Source of the DNA: Rhynchospora pubera | Lineage: Eukaryota; Streptophyta; Magnoliopsida; Poales; Cyperaceae | Length of the DNA stretch: 64,000 nucleotides | Reading direction: 5' to 3' | Assembly (NCBI GenBank): GCA_028095005.1 | Contig: CM051459.1 | Span: forward strand, 15,114,699 to 15,178,698 | Shown here: positions 60,405 to 64,000 of the stretch, piece by piece | How the letters are laid out: the number at the start of each line of letters is the position of its first letter | How positions within the stretch are numbered: position 1 is the first letter of the stretch | Notes under the pieces: generated by a model | The model's database searches: none | The model's input: the letters and a program-made list of their open reading frames with translations, nothing else | Told to the model about the DNA's origin: nothing | Made by a program: the position numbers and the translations under genes

Positions 60405-62186
60405 TGTTAGGAAATTGCCCAATTTTAATTTTGTGACTAATTACCATTAATTAATCCAATTAAAACACAAGCAACAAAGGGATCTAGTACAAAGCTATTC
60501 GACACAAGAGATAAGAGGTGGAATTTGTACCTCCCGCGAAATCGTATTCGCGGGGCTCGATCCTACGGCATAGAAATCGATGGGGTGCTCTCCTTCGCCT
60601 CCTCCACGGCGCCCTCGAGTCTACCAAGGAATTTGGCCATGTCCCAATTCTTGTGCTAGCAAGAGAAAGGAGATAGCTAATCCTTTTCACCATTCTTCAA
60701 GTAATTCTAGCAATTAACCTTTTGGAATAGCTATTCTCAACACATGAGACCTATGGGAATGCAAGAGAGAGAGAGACCACCATGGGAGAATCAAAATTCT
60801 GCCCATGGATGGTGGTGGCGGCTAGGGAGAAGAAGGGAGGCAAGGTGAGAAGGTTAGGTTTTGCTTCTTCAAGTGGTCCTTATATAGACCACTCTCCACC
60901 AACCTTTTCCTTTGCCCTTTTTACCCCTATATGGCCGGCCATTAAGTTGGGCCAAAAAGGCCACCCCACTTATTTGTTTAATCTCACTTAGGCCATATAT
61001 TAAATCAATTATTTAATGGGCCTTTCAAGTTGCATTCAATTTAGGCTCAAATAGACTATTAAATTAGAAGCCTATACTTTAATTTAATTCACTTAATTAA
61101 ATTAAAGTGTGATGAATAAAATTAATTATCAATATATTGATAATCATTTTAGGATTAGCATGTACATTAATTTATTTCTATATGATCCATTTGACTTAAT
61201 TAATTATAACGGTCCACAACGTTATTTAATTAATTAATCAACTTATCATATTTTGCAATACTCACTATTGCAAATAAATAAATAATGCACGTATGGTCAA
61301 AGTCCTATTTGTGTGACCCTTTGAGGATTTATGCTACGTTGGACATGGAATTAAATCGTTATTTAATTCCAATAATCATAAGCGGTATCTAGCAACACGT
61401 TATGATTCCCAATTCGCACAAATAGTGTACTGCTACAATATTTCAATCCTGCATAAGAGAATAAATGTTTCTCTATTTTGATTCTTATGTCTCACGATAT
61501 CATCGTATAATCCAAGATAGGAATGTGTCATTCTTGCAGATTATACGTTTCTTGATCTAGAGATAATTGTATAAAGTTGCATGCAAACAATCTATCTCCA
61601 TCAAGGGGCCCAAACAGATATCGTCACTCACTAAGTGAATTAATGAGGGACATACGGTTTTCTTGATGATTAGCTTTTCCCCGCACAATTCAAGAGAACA
61701 TAAATAAAGTCCGTATAGCAGCCCTTATCGGGAATCAGCGGTAGACGATATTTATTGAACCTATCCTCATGTGGAAAAGATAAACATCTCAAACTTAGAA
61801 CCAAAATCGTAACGAAATAAACAATGACACATAACACAATCCATATGTTTATTTCGATGGGTCAAGTCCTGTGCTATGTTCCATAACATACACATATGCA
61901 ATTAAGTCGGTAACTCTTTACCTATGATTTGTAGAACTTAATCATCACTTAACTTGCATACTAATCTTATATGATAATTAATGTTCCTTGTTAATTATCA
62001 AGATTATGGACCGTTTAGATTTATTATTGTCATTCTAAAGAATGATCCACAGAGATCTACAATTCAGATCCTCAACCTGAATAATTTGTCAATAATAAAC
62101 CTAGGAACAGATGATAATATATCATCCATAACATAAACTAATATTTAAGTCATTAAATTATTGACTTCTAGGACATAACTCCAACA
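60405..62186 (-). repeat. 5' LTR of the 9.7 kb element
   Basis: 1782 bp. On the element's sense (minus) strand it starts TGTTGGAGTTATGTCC and ends TTTCCTAACA, a terminus style common among plant Copia elements. The primer-binding site lies one base from its inner end. Confidence 0.95.
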
Positions 62187-62499
62187 GATCTCTCTATTAA
62201 AATCTCCATGCATACTAAATTTTATATTTTTTCAAAATTTTTAAATATTTTTTTGAAATTTTAGAAAATCGTTAATCTAATTAGTTCTGTACCGTTCAAA
62301 AATTATCATTTTTAAAAATTTGAAAAAAATACTTAAAAATTCTAAAAAAATGTAAAATTTGGTCTGCAAGAAGATTTCGATAGCGAGATCATATTGCACA
62401 GTTTGGAATGATCATTTTGAACCAGATTCATGAGTTTTGATTGCATCTCACGGAAAATTTTTTGTGATACATCTCACCATAGCTAAACTCTATGTGTGC

Positions 62500-63348
62500 A
62501 TGTGTGTGTGGCGAAGTTAAGATAATATTTCATGAAAAGTGTCAGGTTCATTTGTAGCAATTTAACTTGGCGCCATTTTATAGCATGTAGTTTCGGGCGC
62601 CTATTCTGATTTGTAAAACAAAGGTGGATCTCGTCTTACTCAAAGAAATAGTAAAACAAAATTAACCAATAAACAAACTACTAACAGAAAGAAGAAACAA
62701 TGTAATCATAGAGAAACTACTAATATAAATTATTTTTGTGAAAAATAAGGAAAAAAAAACGTATAATACATTGAGGAAATTAAAAGGCATGTGCTATAAT
62801 ATTAAGGTTGTTAATAAAGGAATGGTGAAATAAAAGATGTCGGTTGGAATTGTAGCATGCGAAATGGGGAAATTGATGGGGAAGTGTTAACGGGTTAGTG
62901 CCCGATAAGGTGAGGTGAGGGCTCCATTCCAAATTTCCAATAAGCACATGACCTGTTGAGATTTTCTGCGGCGAGAAGACTGTAAAGCATGGCAGTGATC
63001 CGTCACATACTCACATGGAATTATGCAATGCAAAAGCAACCCGTGTGGGCTGTGGGCTAAGAAAAATAGGAAAAATAATTTTAATTAATTTTAATTTAAA
63101 AGTTTTTAGGAGGGGTAGGATGGGAATTAAGGCCTCCATGCCGCGCTCCCTCCAGTTTTACCCTCCAAATTAAAAGTTAAAATTAAAATTGAAATTAATT
63201 GAACCCTAACCAGCTAACTAAGCAAAGAATCGCTCTCTCGGTAGCTCTCTCGCTCGCTCGCGCGCATAGTTTATTTCTAGTGATCTCTCTTTCTCCCTCT
63301 GCGCTGCGCTTCGCTTGCACAAGGGACGGGTTTAGTTTGGTAATTGAT

Positions 63349-63379
<31 letters not shown>

Positions 63380-63835
63380 TTTTCAATTTCCCCCCAAAAC
63401 AATCAATGAATTGGTTAATCTGTTATTTTTCTTTCATTTTAGAAATCTTTCAAGTCCTCAGTACCAATTATGCTTGAAATCGATAGAAAGACTTTACTTT
63501 TCTGCTGGAAGATGTCTTTTTTTTTTTTTCTTTTTATGAGATTATTATGAGATGATTACGGTCAAATAGAATGAGGTTTAGGGTTTATTCCTTTCTTCCT
63601 TGTTCAATTAGTAGTTCATCTTCTGCTTTGTCTTTGTTAGGAGTAAAATCGCTTCAACCTTCTTTTCTTCAACTGATGACGTCACCTAATTTAATTTACT
63701 TTTATTTAATTAGGGTTATGTTAGGGTTTATTGCTGCTTTAATTTAATTTAATCATTAATTGTCAATTCTTGCATGGTTTTCATTTAGCTAGCAGAACCA
63801 TTATTCCTATCCTACTCAGAGACTGCACTGCGCCC
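62500..63835 (+). promoter_or_regulatory. upstream region and leader of an unidentified gene
   Basis: About 1.3 kb between the MITE end and a probable start codon at 63836. From about 63200 the sequence becomes CT-rich, with a CT microsatellite at about 63350-63379, as in many plant 5' leaders. A leader intron is plausible (candidate acceptor near 63790) but cannot be proven. No coding frame before 63836 is supported. Confidence 0.3.
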
Positions 63836-63935
63836 ATGGCGAAAGCAACAGACCAAAGTGACCAGCCTAAACCTAGCTCTCAGTCGCCCAAGGATGCCAG
63901 CCATCATGCGCCTGACATCTACACAAACTGCACCA
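63836..63935 (+). CDS. putative first coding exon of an unidentified gene
   Basis: An ATG in a good context (CGCCCATGGCG) opens a frame encoding MAKATDQSDQPKPSSQSP followed by KDASHHAPDIYTNCTS, hydrophilic and rich in serine, proline and lysine. A candidate donor GTAAGG directly follows at 63936. The composition is unlike the AT-rich surroundings, and the CT-rich leader supports a real gene start. I do not recognise the protein, and the rest lies outside the window. Confidence 0.4.
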
Positions 63936-64000
63936 GTAAGGATACTCACTCGCTACTACTAATACTAGTTTATATAGGGTTATACTTGATTGCATGTGAT

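Larger units (their letters stand above)
52489..62186 (-). mobile_element. 9.7 kb non-autonomous LTR retrotransposon, Copia-derived
   Basis: 9698 bp with two 1782-bp LTRs that begin TG and end CA, flanked by a perfect 5-bp duplication GATCT (52484-52488, 62187-62191). Minus orientation is shown by a primer-binding site TGGTATCAGAGCA complementary to initiator tRNA-Met at 60391-60403, next to the LTR at 60405, and a purine tract AAGTGGGAGAT at 54271-54281 next to the other LTR. The 6.1 kb interior has no long ORF, only decayed Copia pol remnants. The LTRs differ at only two positions that I noticed, so insertion or homogenisation is very recent. Confidence 0.93.
52383..62491. mobile_element. 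~406-bp palindromic MITE split by an LTR retrotransposon
   Basis: The left piece 52383-52488 and the right piece 62192-62491 together make about 406 bp. The outer ends are inverted repeats: AGAGTTTAGCTATGATGAGA on the left, AGAGTTTAGCTATGGTGAGA as complement of the right end. Inner sequence (for example TTCAAAATGANNGATCCAAA and the TGTAAAATTTGGT block) is related to the 405-bp family at 33248 and 51941, so they are subfamilies. The 9.7 kb LTR element sits inside one arm. Confidence 0.75.

Overview
This is nuclear DNA from a flowering plant, most likely a eudicot. The sequence is AT-rich, the genes carry many short introns with plant-like splice sites, every protein I recognise has its closest remembered relatives in plants, and the spaces between genes are filled with plant-type transposons. 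I cannot name the species; an asterid would fit, but that is a guess.

The left half (1-34 kb) is gene-rich. POLD1, the catalytic subunit of DNA polymerase delta, runs on the minus strand from 8360 and leaves the window at base 1; 29 coding exons are visible. COX10 (mitochondrial haem O synthase, 7 exons) follows on the plus strand at 12153-15303. An NDUFAF3-like complex I assembly factor (6 exons, minus) occupies 15982-18549. Next come a TOM2B-like gene (plus, 19399-21958), a plastid-type ribose-phosphate pyrophosphokinase (PRS, plus, 24700-28417) and the tetraspanin-like TOM2A gene (minus, 29912-33964). TOM2B, PRS and TOM2A are also neighbours in Arabidopsis, so this trio is conserved microsynteny. 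TOM2A and TOM2B are host factors named for their role in tobamovirus multiplication.

From 35 kb the window is mostly mobile DNA: a broken Copia element without gag (35274-39651), a 5'-truncated LINE (40027-42397), a 0.2 kb poly(A) retroposon (42436-42634) and a Mutator-like element with an internal minisatellite (43336-44625). One gene, a PMT/DUF248 methyltransferase (6 coding exons, minus, 45205-48956), sits between these and a 9.7 kb LTR element (52489-62186) whose two 1782-bp LTRs are almost identical although its coding interior is wrecked. That element is inserted in a ~406-bp palindromic MITE. The first exon of an unidentified gene appears to begin at 63836 (plus).

The genes are unrelated housekeeping genes (DNA replication, haem A synthesis, complex I assembly, PRPP synthesis, cell-wall methylation) and do not form an operon-like system. 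The most unusual signals are in the repeats. Two unrelated Mutator-like elements each enclose an AT-rich ~21-22 bp minisatellite. The Copia element carries an 11-bp near-palindrome at 21-bp spacing both in its LTRs and in its pol coding region, with an inverted spacer distinguishing its two LTRs. The young 9.7 kb element has a degenerate interior, which suggests it was mobilised in trans.
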